Assembly (NCBI RefSeq): GCF_000145275.1
Contig: NC_014393.1
Span: forward strand, 124,001 to 188,000
Reading direction: 5' to 3'
Source: Clostridium cellulovorans 743B
GTDB lineage: Bacteria > Bacillota > Clostridia > Clostridiales > Clostridiaceae
Length of the DNA: 64,000 nt
How positions within the stretch are numbered: the first letter of the stretch is position 1; every line of letters begins with the position of its first letter. Positions 20,624 to 39,499 of the stretch are shown here, piece after piece. The notes beneath the pieces are model-generated. The model made no database searches. It had not been told where the DNA came from and saw only the letters and a list, made by a program, of their open reading frames with translations. The position numbers were made by a program, and so were the translations under genes.

Positions 20624-22465
20624 TTAGAATTGTAACTTTATATTATAGCTTTCTAACCAAGTATTTAATTGAACAAGGTAAGCAATAAGTTGCGGACCAT
20701 TCATAAGTTGGCCAAACCATGGAGTTATATATGCATTACCGCCAGTATTCACAATCTCCGTAACTTTATCCACATTTATTAGATTTAATATCGGTGAATG
20801 TGGATTATTTATAATATCTCTTAAAGCACAAGAGACAAGTGTAGTATAGTAAGGATTATGAGTTTTAGGATAAGGGCTCTTCTTTCTATCAATAATTTCA
20901 TCTGGAACAATACCTTTCAAGGCTCTTCTAAGCAGGCCTTTCTCACGATTATCAGCAAATTTAATATCAGTAGGAATATTGAAAGCATATTGGACTAGTC
21001 GTTTATCTGCAAAAGGAACTCTAACTTCTAAGCTGTTAGACATACTCATTCTATCTTTTCTATTAAGTAAAGTAACCATAAACCATTTTATATTTAGATA
21101 GAAAAGTTCTCTCATTCTATAATCTATTTGGTTTTCGTTATCAAGGTGAGGAACCTCTTTAAGTGTATTTTTATAATGCGACTCTACACAACCTTCAATA
21201 TCGATTCTTTTTAGTGCATCAGATAAAATACTTCTTCTATTAGAAACTGAACGTGACCAAGGGAAGGTTGGGGCATTTATCATTTCAGGTTTCATATACC
21301 AAGGATAGCCACCAAAAAGTTCATCTGCACATTCGCCAGACAAACCAACAACAAAGTTGTGCCTAATCTCCTTACAGAATAAATATAGAGAAGAATCAAC
21401 ATCCGCCATTCCAGGTAAATCTCTAGCTATAGTAGCATCAGTTAAGGCTAAGGCAAGGTTCTGATTTCTTAAAATAACATTATGATGAGAACTATCTATA
21501 TATTTACTCATCATATCTACATAAACAGAATCAGCGGTAGGTTGAAACTCATTTGGTTTAAAGAAGGTGTTATTATCTTCATAATCTATAGAGTAGGTAT
21601 CAAGTTTCTTTCCTCTATTTTTAAAATCTCTAGAAGCAATAGCGGAAATAGCACTAGAATCAAGTCCACCAGATAAGAAAGTACATAAAGGAACATCACC
21701 AACAAGTTGGCGAGTTACTGCATCAACAAATAGAGTTTGCAAGTGTTCTGTGGCAGAATCCAGGTTTTCAGTAAATTCTTCAGCAGTAACCTTCCAATAT
21801 TCTTTTTGTACGAAGGAATCCTTTGTAATATAGCAGTAGTTAGCAGGAGGTATTTCCTCAATATCCTTTAACACACCACTGCCTAAGGCTGTAGCAGGAC
21901 CTAAGGAAAATAATTCAGTTAATCCTTTTTCATCTAAAACAGCATCTACTAAAGGGTTTGCTAGAAGAGTTTTAATTTCAGAGCCAAAAATTATTGATGA
22001 ACTTTTTTTTGAATAAAAAAGAGGCTTAACTCCTAATTGATCACGAGCTAGCAATAAACTTTGATTGTTATTATCCCATATAGCAAAAGCAAAAATTCCA
22101 TTTATATGATCAAGACAGTTTATTCCCCAATGAATATAAGAAGTAAGTAATACTTCTGTATCAGAATAAGCATCAAAGGTATAGCCGTAATTTATTAATT
22201 GATGCCTTAAGTTTTCAGTATTATATAACTCGCCATTATAGGCAATAACGTATTTATTATTGTTTTTAAGTTTTATCATAGGTTGACTTCCGCCTTCAGG
22301 ATCAACTACAACTAAACGTCTATGGCCCAATAGAATATTATTATCTATATAATAGCCGTGGCTATCAGGACCACGAAGGCTTAATGTGTTTGTCATATTT
22401 TTCAAAGTGTTAATTTCACCGACTAGGGAACGTTTAAAATCTAACCATCCACAGAGACCGCACAT
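20624..22465 (-). CDS. asnB: Asparagine synthetase, glutamine-hydrolysing
   Basis: A 613-aa two-domain enzyme. The N-terminal class II glutamine amidotransferase begins MCGLCGW; Cys2 is the nucleophile, freed by Met removal. The C-terminal synthetase domain holds the PPi-binding loop FLSGGLDSSAISA near residue 265 and GLSGECADELFGGYP near 370. It makes asparagine from aspartate, glutamine and ATP in the cytoplasm. Ribosome site aaggagc, 7 bases before the ATG. It is transcribed alone, convergent to spoVR. Homologues can also amidate cell-wall peptides, but the length and motifs fit ordinary AsnB. Confidence 0.94.
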   Translation of the reverse strand: MCGLCGWLDFKRSLVGEINTLKNMTNTLSLRGPDSHGYYIDNNILLGHRRLVVVDPEGGSQPMIKLKNNNKYVIAYNGELYNTENLRHQLINYGYTFDAYSDTEVLLTSYIHWGINCLDHINGIFAFAIWDNNNQSLLLARDQLGVKPLFYSKKSSSIIFGSEIKTLLANPLVDAVLDEKGLTELFSLGPATALGSGVLKDIEEIPPANYCYITKDSFVQKEYWKVTAEEFTENLDSATEHLQTLFVDAVTRQLVGDVPLCTFLSGGLDSSAISAIASRDFKNRGKKLDTYSIDYEDNNTFFKPNEFQPTADSVYVDMMSKYIDSSHHNVILRNQNLALALTDATIARDLPGMADVDSSLYLFCKEIRHNFVVGLSGECADELFGGYPWYMKPEMINAPTFPWSRSVSNRRSILSDALKRIDIEGCVESHYKNTLKEVPHLDNENQIDYRMRELFYLNIKWFMVTLLNRKDRMSMSNSLEVRVPFADKRLVQYAFNIPTDIKFADNREKGLLRRALKGIVPDEIIDRKKSPYPKTHNPYYTTLVSCALRDIINNPHSPILNLINVDKVTEIVNTGGNAYITPWFGQLMNGPQLIAYLVQLNTWLESYNIKLQF

Positions 22466-22653
22466 AGCTTGCTCCTTGATAATATTGCTTATACGTTAGT
22501 TTATGATATGAAAATGATTTAAGTGACAATCTAGATGCTTTGCTTACAGTAAATATATAGATATATGTTTTAATAAAAATTTTTGTATTAGTGCATTGAT
22601 TTTTAAGTATTCTGCCAGAAACCTTATACAGGTTGTCTTTATATAAGTTACCA

Positions 22654-22740
22654 TTATAAATATGTTCTTATTATAGATCTACATTAATTTTATAAACAAT
22701 ATATGTGTTCATTGTAGAAATATTATTGGAATTTATATAG
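22654..22740 (+). repeat. Dispersed AT-rich intergenic repeat, copy upstream of rRNA operon B
   Basis: The block tgttcttattatagatctac is followed by tgtagaaatattattggaat, in the same order and spacing as the copy at 20520-20602. It lies between the asnB start and the operon B promoter. The rest of 22466-22930 is AT-rich with no gene. Confidence 0.45.
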
Positions 22741-22935
22741 TTTAAATAAAGTAAATTATATATTTAGACTTATATAATAGTGATATAGAACAATTACTAC
22801 CACCAACAGAAGCGAGCGTGTCTATATAAGTAATTTAAAGCAATTCGATGAATTTAAGAGCAATTAAAGGATAACAATACTAGAAGGTGATATATTAGAA
22901 AAAACTAGCGAAATATTATGATAGAATAATCTTCG

Positions 22936-23012
22936 TCGCTTGAAGCGATACGAAAAATGTCAGCAAGTAATGAAAAAAAGTTGTTGACAAAGAGTTTTTG
23001 AACTGATATACT
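22936..23012 (+). promoter_or_regulatory. rRNA operon B promoter with upstream conserved hairpin
   Basis: Sigma-A promoter TTGACA (22984-22989), 17 nt, TATACT (23007-23012). The same promoter block is found before operon C. A small hairpin TCGCT-tga-AGCGA (22936-22948) lies 48 bp upstream of the -35 box and has a counterpart before operon C. The leader aaattgaacagaagaacaag (23061-23080) pairs with the 16S-23S spacer at 24702-24725 to form the 16S processing stalk. Confidence 0.88.
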
Positions 23013-23141
23013 AAACAAGCTGTCAGATGATAGCGAGTAAGTAAGAAAATTGATCTTTGAAAATTGAACAGAAGAACAAGACCAGACAAATTCTGAGGTT
23101 TTAAAATAAAAACCAAAGTCAAGATTAGAACTCAACAATTT

Positions 23142-27951
<4,810 letters not shown>

Positions 27952-28021
27952 AAACAAAGTTTTTAATATCTATGCAATTTTCAGAGAACACTCTGAGCTT
28001 TAAAAGAAATTTTAAAGTGTA

Positions 28022-28137
28022 TCCAGTGATTATGCCTGGTAGGTAACACCCGTTCCCATTCCGAACACGACGGTTAAGCTACTAAGGGCCGATGATACTG
28101 CAGGAGAGGTCTTGTGGGAAAGTAGGTTGTCGCTGGG
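28022..28137 (+). rRNA. rrf: 5S ribosomal RNA (operon B)
   Basis: A 116-nt gene identical in sequence to copies A and C. The 23S-5S spacer has one G in place of A compared with the others (ctctgagct). Confidence 0.95.
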
Positions 28138-28143
28138 TTCTAT

Positions 28144-28219
28144 GCTCCACTAGCTCAGTCGGTAGAGCACATGACTTTTAATCATGTTGTCCGGAGTTCG
28201 ATTCTCCGGTGGGGCACCA
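28144..28219 (+). tRNA. tRNA-Lys (anticodon TTT)
   Basis: A 76-nt cloverleaf: acceptor gctccac/gtggggc, D arm gctc/gagc, anticodon loop cttttaa (TTT), T arm cggag-ttcgatt-ctccg, encoded CCA. It starts 6 nt after the 5S gene, in the slot that holds tRNA-Phe in operons A and C. Confidence 0.96.
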
Positions 28220-28220
28220 A

Positions 28221-28252
28221 AAACCTAAGTACAAAAGTACTTAGGTTTTTTT
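28221..28252 (+). terminator. Terminator of rRNA operon B
   Basis: A perfect 12-bp stem, aaacctaagtac - aaaa - gtacttaggttt, with a T run, directly after tRNA-Lys. Confidence 0.93.
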
Positions 28253-28322
28253 ATTGTTTTACGAATACCACAGGTTTTACCTGTGGTTCTAAAAAGCTTC
28301 TAGCGATGAGTAGAAAAAAAGA

Positions 28323-28384
28323 ATACCTCCAATGTAAAATGGTAGTAGGTTTGCCGACCACAACCAAAAGTACAAAGGAGGTAT
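28323..28384 (+). promoter_or_regulatory. Leader hairpin arms masking the tnpA ribosome site
   Basis: The leader sequence atacctcc (28323-28330) is exactly complementary to ggaggtat (28377-28384), which contains the tnpA Shine-Dalgarno. Pairing would hide the ribosome site. This resembles the known self-inhibitory 5' UTR of IS200 mRNA. Effect inferred from complementarity. Confidence 0.65.
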
Positions 28385-28391
28385 ATCCGTA

Positions 28392-28865
28392 ATGGATAAT
28401 AGTAGTTTAGCACATAGTAAATGGAATTGTAAATATCACATAGTCTTCGCACCAAAGTATAGGAGACAAATCATATATGGAAAAATAAAAGCGGATATAG
28501 GGGTAATACTTAGAAAGTTATGTGAACATAAAGGAGTAGAAATTATTGAAGCAAATGCATGTAAGGATCATATACATATGCTTGTAAGTATACCTCCGAA
28601 GTTAAGTGTCTCTCAGTTTATGGGGTATTTGAAAGGTAAGAGTTCATTGATGATTTTTGACAGACATGCAAATTTGAAATATAAATATGGGAATAGGCAA
28701 TTTTGGTGTAAAGGCTATTACGTTGATACAGTTGGAAGAAACAAAAAGATAATAGAAGAATACATAAAGAATCAAATACAGGAAGATTTAGCATATGAAC
28801 AAATGAGCTTGAAAGAATTTATTGACCCGTTTACGGGTGAATCAGTAAACAAAGGCAAAAAATAA
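28392..28865 (+). CDS. tnpA: IS200/IS605 family transposase TnpA (Y1 HUH)
   Basis: A 157-aa single-strand DNA transposase. It shows the family opening SKWNCKYHIVFAPKYRR, the HUH metal-binding motif in KDHIHMLV (~64-71), and the catalytic Tyr region GYYVDTVGRNKKIIEEYI (~118-135). Length and motifs are intact, so the protein is probably active. It cuts and rejoins the hairpin ends during replication. The ATG lies ten bases after ggagg, which the upstream leader can sequester. Confidence 0.95.
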   Translation: MDNSSLAHSKWNCKYHIVFAPKYRRQIIYGKIKADIGVILRKLCEHKGVEIIEANACKDHIHMLVSIPPKLSVSQFMGYLKGKSSLMIFDRHANLKYKYGNRQFWCKGYYVDTVGRNKKIIEEYIKNQIQEDLAYEQMSLKEFIDPFTGESVNKGKK

Positions 28866-29153
28866 AGCACCTTTTAGGTGCAGCCAGTAAAGGTATGCGG
28901 TTGGCAAACCGCTCAATGTGCGAGTAGCACGGCCAGTAACATGCCCTTATAGGGCTAAAGCAAACCACCCGTTTGACGGGTGGTCCTGATTTTTTTACAG
29001 GAAAGAATAAAATCTAAAAACTGTATATAACTTAATATAACAATTTGAAAAGTGAAATTATATATAACAGTCATTATTGAACATATATCAAAGATCTATG
29101 GATATATTGAAAATTAATATATCTTATGAAGATTATTTATTGAAGCTTGTACG

Positions 29154-29213
29154 ATAAAAAACTTCTTTAAACAAAAGCCTAATAGAACATAAACTTTTGT
29201 GCTTAAAGAAGTT
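29154..29213 (-). terminator. Terminator of the DUF2334 gene
   Basis: Stem aacttctttaa(29160-)...ttaaagaagtt(-29213), extended by acaaaag/cttttgt. On the minus strand it is followed by a run of T. Confidence 0.82.
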
Positions 29214-29288
29214 GATTTATTATTAAATTTTTCAATTATAGGCGTTATTATATATGATCCTGGTAATAGCGTTTATTAACAGATTTAA

Positions 29289-30695
29289 TTATCTTATTTT
29301 ATCTATAGTTATAGTTGAATAATTATTATCTTTTAAAGTTTTAAGTATCTTGTGCATAGGAGATTCAGAAGAATATGTGTAACTTACATATCCATCAGTC
29401 TCAACATTAAACTTTATGTAATCAAATTCTTTCATAGGGTGATAGAAAAAACTAGCTAATGAGCCTTTTTCACGATTATTAATTCTATCAATTAAGTCAT
29501 CAACATCTTGATCATGCATATAACCTAAAGGTGCAGGGACATAAATTGTAGTTTTGTTTCGCCTACTGACTATAGGCATTTTATTCCATATACCAACACA
29601 CGGCTCATAGATGTAATGAAAATAATTCTCTATTACTGATTGTTGCAATTCTGTTGCAGCATAATGTGGTGATTCAAAAAACGTAATAGGTATATTTAAT
29701 TTATTTGCTGTTTCTAAAGCCGATTGAATTATTTTTTTAGTAGACACAATATCATTATTATTGTTTTTATCTAATTCGGTGCTAACAATACTTGTCTCAC
29801 TATCGTGCTGGTGTGTATAACCATGAGCACCTATTATAGCACCTCTATATATTAAATAATCTAGCATATTAACAAACTGAGCATTAGCAATATTTGATAT
29901 TTCTAAAAGATCATTATCTATACCTTGAGAAGGTTCTCTGTACCTAGGAATCCAAGCTACATGAAATTTCGTTCCCTCTGAATAAAAGTAATCGGCTAAA
30001 GCTTTCATTTTTTTCAGGCTATCGTTACAGAGCATTACAGATCCAGCTGATACATCTTCTAGTCTTATTAAAGCTGCAGTGCCTGATTGCTCAGAAGCTT
30101 TAGTGATTATAGGAGTCCTTGATTTAAAGAGAGAAACTTCATTAGCATCATAATTCCAATCATCAACTAAATTGAATATGTATTCCAAGTCTGAAAGGGA
30201 CAAATATATTTTGTCATTTTTTAATATAATTCCGCCTCTCAATATAAAGGATGAACCATCATCTACTTTTACAGCATAACTATCTTTAAAAACTGTGTAT
30301 TTAATGCTATTATAAAATACATTAATAGAGTTGACACGCTCAGTATAACTTCCGCCTAATAACGTAAGCATTACATCTAAAGGTAGATAATAGCGTTGAG
30401 CTGACGCATAAAGCTCACAGTTAAATGTTATGCGAGTTCCTTCATATTTAAAGGTTATATTATTTAAAGGTTCAACTTTAGCTATAGGGCTAATGTGAGT
30501 AGTTTTCTCTATAATGTTATAATTTTCGTTTAGTTTAGGCCCAAGTAATACATTGTTTGATACTTTCAAATCTCCCTTTGAAACAATTAAGTCTTTGTTT
30601 AAGGGGTTTATCGATGGTGCTAGTAGTATTGAAGATAAAACAAAGATAATGGATAATGACATACAGTATCTAATTATAAATTGTATTTTCTGCAT
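29289..30695 (-). CDS. Secreted DUF2334 / polysaccharide-deacetylase-like protein
   Basis: A 468-aa protein. Residues 1-30 form a signal peptide or anchor (basic start, then SLSIIFVLSSILLA). Residues ~75-195 resemble a copper-amine-oxidase-N-like stalk domain (YYLPLDVMLTLLGG, IYLSLSDLEYIF). Residues ~205-460 are a DUF2334 NodB-fold domain: LIRLEDVSAG supplies the Asp, and GAHGYTHQHD and the late SFFYHP supply His ligands. Likely acts on an extracellular polysaccharide or cell-wall glycan; the substrate is unknown. Ribosome site aggagg 4 bases before the ATG. Single gene with its own terminator. Confidence 0.82.
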   Translation of the reverse strand: MQKIQFIIRYCMSLSIIFVLSSILLAPSINPLNKDLIVSKGDLKVSNNVLLGPKLNENYNIIEKTTHISPIAKVEPLNNITFKYEGTRITFNCELYASAQRYYLPLDVMLTLLGGSYTERVNSINVFYNSIKYTVFKDSYAVKVDDGSSFILRGGIILKNDKIYLSLSDLEYIFNLVDDWNYDANEVSLFKSRTPIITKASEQSGTAALIRLEDVSAGSVMLCNDSLKKMKALADYFYSEGTKFHVAWIPRYREPSQGIDNDLLEISNIANAQFVNMLDYLIYRGAIIGAHGYTHQHDSETSIVSTELDKNNNNDIVSTKKIIQSALETANKLNIPITFFESPHYAATELQQSVIENYFHYIYEPCVGIWNKMPIVSRRNKTTIYVPAPLGYMHDQDVDDLIDRINNREKGSLASFFYHPMKEFDYIKFNVETDGYVSYTYSSESPMHKILKTLKDNNYSTITIDKIR

Positions 30696-30906
30696 AAGTC
30701 CTCCTGATGAATGTATTATGTAGTTTATAATTTTTTCTATTTAGGCTTTGGATCTCACATTTATTATATATATGTTAAATAGATTTTGTCAAAAAAGGAG
30801 AGATATATAAATAACAAGTAATACGGAGATTTATGAGAATTTAAGAGTAAATATTAATGTAAAAAGTTAATCTTGAAAGGTTTATAGTATAAAAATCTCA
30901 ATAATA

Positions 30907-30937
30907 AAAACTCCTCATAATTAAGTTGAGGAGTTTT
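30907..30937 (-). terminator. Terminator of metF
   Basis: Stem aaaactcctca/tgaggagtttt (30907-30937) with a T-rich minus-strand tail, six bases past the metF stop. Confidence 0.88.
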
Positions 30938-30942
30938 GGGTA

Positions 30943-31800
30943 CTAGGCATTTCTTAATCCGGTAATATTGTCTAGAATTCTTTTAGCATTTTCAGGTTTA
31001 TTCATTATATAAAGATGAATACCGTCAACATCATGACACATCAAATCTATAATTTGATCAATTGCATAAGCTATACCAGCATCTTTTAAAGCTGACGGAT
31101 TATGTTCATATTTCTCAAGTATTTTTTTGAATTTTGGTGGCACATTACAACCTGAAAGTTGAATAATACGTTCAAACTGAGCTTTATTAATTACAGGCAT
31201 TATACCAGCTAATACTTTTGTGTTAACATCAGCTAACTCTAATCGTTCTTGAAAGTTAAAGAACATAGTATTATCTAAAAACAATTGAGAGATTAAAAAG
31301 TCGCAACCTAAAGCTGTCTTTTGTTTAAGTTTCTTTATGTCATAAACATTAGAAGGTGCTTCTGGATGTTTTTCAGGATAGCAGGCAGCGCCTACACAAA
31401 AATCGCCAAGGCTCTTGATTTCAGGTATTAAATCTGAAGCGTACTTGTAGTCATCATATATAACTTCGCTAGGAATATCGCCTCTTAGTGCTAATATATT
31501 TTCTAGATTATTCTCTTTCATTTCATCTAGAAGAGAAGCTATCTCATCTTTTTTAGAATTAATACATGTAAGATGTGTTATTACTTCTAGGTTATATTCA
31601 CTTTTAATTTTCTTTGATAATTTAACAGTATTATCTCTAGAACTTCCGCCAGCACCATAAGTAACGCTTACGAAGTCTATATCTAAACCATTTAGGTTAT
31701 CCAAAGTATTTATTATATTATCGAAAGAATCTGTTTTTTTAGGTGGAAAAAGTTCCACCGAGAAAGATTGTCTATTATCTAGTATATCTTTAATTTTCAA
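30943..31800 (-). CDS. metF: Methylenetetrahydrofolate reductase
   Basis: A 285-aa FAD-dependent TIM-barrel enzyme reducing 5,10-methylene- to 5-methyl-tetrahydrofolate for methionine synthesis. Motifs: SVELFPPK at ~14-21, VTYGAGGSSRDNT at ~48-60, ALRGD at ~107, and FLISQLFLDN at ~174. The start is TTG, nine bases after aaggggg, and there is no better start codon. It stands alone: no metH, and no SAM riboswitch or T-box could be recognised in the leader. Confidence 0.92.
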   Translation of the reverse strand: MKIKDILDNRQSFSVELFPPKKTDSFDNIINTLDNLNGLDIDFVSVTYGAGGSSRDNTVKLSKKIKSEYNLEVITHLTCINSKKDEIASLLDEMKENNLENILALRGDIPSEVIYDDYKYASDLIPEIKSLGDFCVGAACYPEKHPEAPSNVYDIKKLKQKTALGCDFLISQLFLDNTMFFNFQERLELADVNTKVLAGIMPVINKAQFERIIQLSGCNVPPKFKKILEKYEHNPSALKDAGIAYAIDQIIDLMCHDVDGIHLYIMNKPENAKRILDNITGLRNA

Positions 31801-32312
31801 AAGAATTAGCCCCCTTAATATAAAATAAAGCTGCTCCTTAGATAAGAAAACAGCTTGAATTTTTGTTTTCTTTTTTTACTGAAGAATTGAATATAGATGA
31901 AAATATCAGATAGTTGTTTTTATACAGATGATAATTCATATATTTTTATAATATTGTTATATAATTTTACATTATAAAAAGCAACAATTCAATATCTGTC
32001 AAATTTCAATAATAAAATATAAATAAGATGATATTTTATGACATATAGGTCTTATTATTGAAACTACATCAAAACCCTGTAGAAGTATTTAGACGTTGAT
32101 ATATATATATAAATAGAACTTTATTTATAAACTACACCAAGTGTATCACAAGTAATATTACAGTGATATTGTGAGAAAAATGAAGATATATAGACTTAGT
32201 TTAACTACATGAGCCAAGGTATTAAGGAAGCATAGTTAATTATTTGTTAGAATTGTCTTCGTTGCGTGAGGCAATGATAAATAACTCTTAACAAATTAAT
32301 TAAAAAAAGTTG
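31801..32312 (+). other. Spacer between metF and rRNA operon C
   Basis: No gene seen. It holds a 12-bp perfect inverted repeat TTTCAATAATAA (32004-32015) / TTATTATTGAAA (32052-32063). It also holds a partial copy of the dispersed tgtagaagtattta repeat at 32078-32093. A hairpin TTGC-gtgag..GCAA at 32262-32274 matches the one upstream of operon B. Confidence 0.5.
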
Positions 32313-32341
32313 TTGACAAAGAGTTTTGAAGTTGATATACT
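32313..32341 (+). promoter_or_regulatory. rRNA operon C promoter
   Basis: TTGACA (32313-32318), 17 nt, TATACT (32336-32341). It is nearly identical to the operon B promoter, and homology continues through the leader into 16S. Confidence 0.9.
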
Positions 32342-32475
32342 AAATAAGCTGTCGGATGACAGTAAGTAAGTTGAAAAAATGATTGATCTTTGAAAATTGA
32401 ACAGAAGAACAAGACCAGACAAATTCTGAGGTTTTAAAATAAAAACCAAAGTCAAGATTTAAACTCAAACAATTT

Positions 32476-37286
<4,811 letters not shown>

Positions 37287-37356
37287 AAACAAAGTTTTTA
37301 ATATCTATGCAATTTTCAGAGAACACTCTGAACTTTAAAAGAAATTTTAAAGTGTA

Positions 37357-37472
37357 TCCAGTGATTATGCCTGGTAGGTAACACCCGTTCCCATTCCGAA
37401 CACGACGGTTAAGCTACTAAGGGCCGATGATACTGCAGGAGAGGTCTTGTGGGAAAGTAGGTTGTCGCTGGG
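37357..37472 (+). rRNA. rrf: 5S ribosomal RNA (operon C)
   Basis: A 116-nt gene identical to the copies in A and B. Confidence 0.95.
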
Positions 37473-37478
37473 TTCTAT

Positions 37479-37554
<76 letters not shown>

Positions 37555-37559
37555 GAAAT

Positions 37560-37634
<75 letters not shown>

Positions 37635-37640
37635 AATAGA

Positions 37641-37673
37641 AGTAGTCTAATCAGTGATTAGACTACTTTTTTC
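37641..37673 (+). terminator. Terminator of rRNA operon C
   Basis: Stem agtagtctaatca/tgattagactact with a very short loop, then six T. Confidence 0.93.
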
Positions 37674-37809
37674 GTGCGTCCATTTTCTTTGATTATAGAC
37701 ACTTATATAGCTCTTTGAGTTTGAAAATACTACAAATTGCAAAAAATCATGTTCTGCAAATAAACGTTTAAGTAGAAATGTTTACGAATATTAAAAAGGA
37801 GAATATTTA

Positions 37810-38925
37810 ATGACTAAAGAACAAAATTATATAAAAAATAGAGTAGAATCACTTGATTGGTTAAGAGGTTTAGCTGCTTTATCTATAATGCTTTATCACC
37901 TCTATTCTTGGGAGGTAGCACCATTATATGCAGATTCTTTGTTAGGTAGGTTTGGGATTTATGCAGTATCGATTTTTTTTATTTTATCAGGATTAAGCAT
38001 GGCTATAGTATACAGTGACTTTATTAAGGATATTAAAACTGCAATTGCCTTTTTAATAAGGCGTATTTTTAGAATATGGCCATTATTATGGGTTGTAACG
38101 ACTTTTAACTTTATTATTAATATTAAAAGTGGATTTTCTACTGAGCAAATTTTTGTTTATATAGCTAATATAACTACTATATTTGGGTTTATTAAGCCTG
38201 AAGCGTATATTTCTACAGGTGCTTGGTCCATCGGTAATGAGATGGTTTATTATGTAATTACAATAATAATAATAATGGCTTATAGAAGAAAAAAGCTATA
38301 TGGAAATATATTGTTTGTAGCTTCCCTTATAATTGGATATTTATTTGCGTTTAAGTTTCTTAATCCTAATATGGAATTAGCAAAACAATGGATAATATAC
38401 ATAAACCCTTTTAATAATCTTTTTTTCTATATCGGAGGAATAGCGATTTATTATAATTTAAAAAGAATTGACTTTAATAAATACTTTAATAACATTAGTT
38501 TATGTGTGGCTATGGGATTGTTTAATTTCATTCCTGTATGTGGAAACCAAATTTTTATAACTACATCGATATGGAGAGTTGTTTTTTCAGCATTAAGTTT
38601 TATAATTGTTATTGGATTCTATAAGTTAAAATTAGATATGCCTAAATTTATTGGAAAACCATTTGAACTATTTGGAATAGCAACATTTGGTGTGTATCTC
38701 ATACATCCAGTGGTTTATTACGTTATTAAAAAGCTTATTAGTGAAAAACTTAAATTATCGGGTTATGGAATGATGGGAACTATAATGATAATCATTAGTG
38801 TATCTTTGATAACAATTCTATTAGCATTGGTAAGTTATTATAAATTTGAACTAAGATTTATGAAGTATGGAAAGAGATATTCAATGATATCTAAAAAAGA
38901 AAAGAATAGAAACTTATCAATATGA
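37810..38925 (+). CDS. Acyltransferase 3 family membrane protein (OafA/YrhL-like)
   Basis: A 371-aa membrane acyltransferase with about ten hydrophobic segments. The signature start is SLDWLRGLAALSIMLYHLYS, where the conserved Arg and His of the family active site are visible. Members O-acetylate or otherwise acylate cell-wall or surface polysaccharides using cytoplasmic acyl donors. Ribosome site aaaggaga before the ATG. It lies directly behind rRNA operon C, with no functional link to its neighbours. The acceptor is unknown. Confidence 0.88.
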   Translation: MTKEQNYIKNRVESLDWLRGLAALSIMLYHLYSWEVAPLYADSLLGRFGIYAVSIFFILSGLSMAIVYSDFIKDIKTAIAFLIRRIFRIWPLLWVVTTFNFIINIKSGFSTEQIFVYIANITTIFGFIKPEAYISTGAWSIGNEMVYYVITIIIIMAYRRKKLYGNILFVASLIIGYLFAFKFLNPNMELAKQWIIYINPFNNLFFYIGGIAIYYNLKRIDFNKYFNNISLCVAMGLFNFIPVCGNQIFITTSIWRVVFSALSFIIVIGFYKLKLDMPKFIGKPFELFGIATFGVYLIHPVVYYVIKKLISEKLKLSGYGMMGTIMIIISVSLITILLALVSYYKFELRFMKYGKRYSMISKKEKNRNLSI

Positions 38926-39499
38926 ACATTGCCATTTTGTTATATACAATAAACTGGTGATATATATAAGTAGGAATATAACAGGACAAGCTGAGTGAAA
39001 GTTACAATATAATTTAGATAGACTTGGGAGTTTGTTAATACAAGAAAAGGCCATTGCACAAATTAAATGTTCATTATTACATTATGTAATTTTATTTTGA
39101 TATTGTCTAATTTTTCGATATACAAAAGTATTTTAGGAATATATTTCTGAATTGATGGAGAGGATTGAAGTTAATTTCCATAACAAAATATCATAACAAC
39201 AGAAACTGGGCAATATAAAACTGTTATGAAAAATTAAAATATATGATAATGGCTCAAATAAAATTTTGTAGATAGGTAGCATAGATTTATCAGGAGAGTA
39301 TCATCTAATAATATAAGAGGTGTTTCATTTAGTTGGAAAGCCTATTGATAAGTTTGGATTACTAGTAAAAAAAGTGTTATAATTAAAAAAGTACTAGTTA
39401 AAAATTGTATTTAATAATAACATTTTTGTTTTTATATATAAATATATATTAATTTACTATATTAAACATTAATCGTTATTTGTTGAAGGGGTGGTAAAC
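38926..39499 (+). other. Long non-coding spacer with a candidate promoter
   Basis: 574 bp of AT-rich DNA with no plausible gene. A promoter TTGGAT (39354-39359), 18 nt, TATAAT (39378-39383) could serve the downstream kinase-like gene. Two ACTAGT sites (39361-39366 and 39393-39398) flank the -10 box and might be an operator; evidence is weak. Confidence 0.4.

Larger units (their letters stand above)
28257..28995 (+). mobile_element. IS200/IS605-type insertion sequence (tnpA only)
   Basis: About 740 bp carrying a single Y1 transposase gene and no tnpB. Two subterminal hairpins of identical architecture mark the ends: accacaggt-ttt-acctgtggt (28267-28287) and accacccgt-ttg-acgggtggt (28964-28984). 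IS200 elements have no terminal inverted repeats or target duplication; their ends are recognised as such single-strand hairpins. The outer limits given are approximate. Extra small hairpins (gcaccttttaggtgc, gcccttatagggc) lie after the gene. The element landed just past the operon B terminator. Confidence 0.85.

Noticed and set aside
28171..28392. Plus-strand frame running from tRNA-Lys into the IS200 leader
   Set aside because: It begins inside a tRNA gene and crosses a strong terminator; not a gene.
31801..31900. Possible SAM riboswitch in the metF leader (cttatct motif beside a hairpin)
   Set aside because: The conserved S-box core is absent; only a short chance match and a weak stem are seen.
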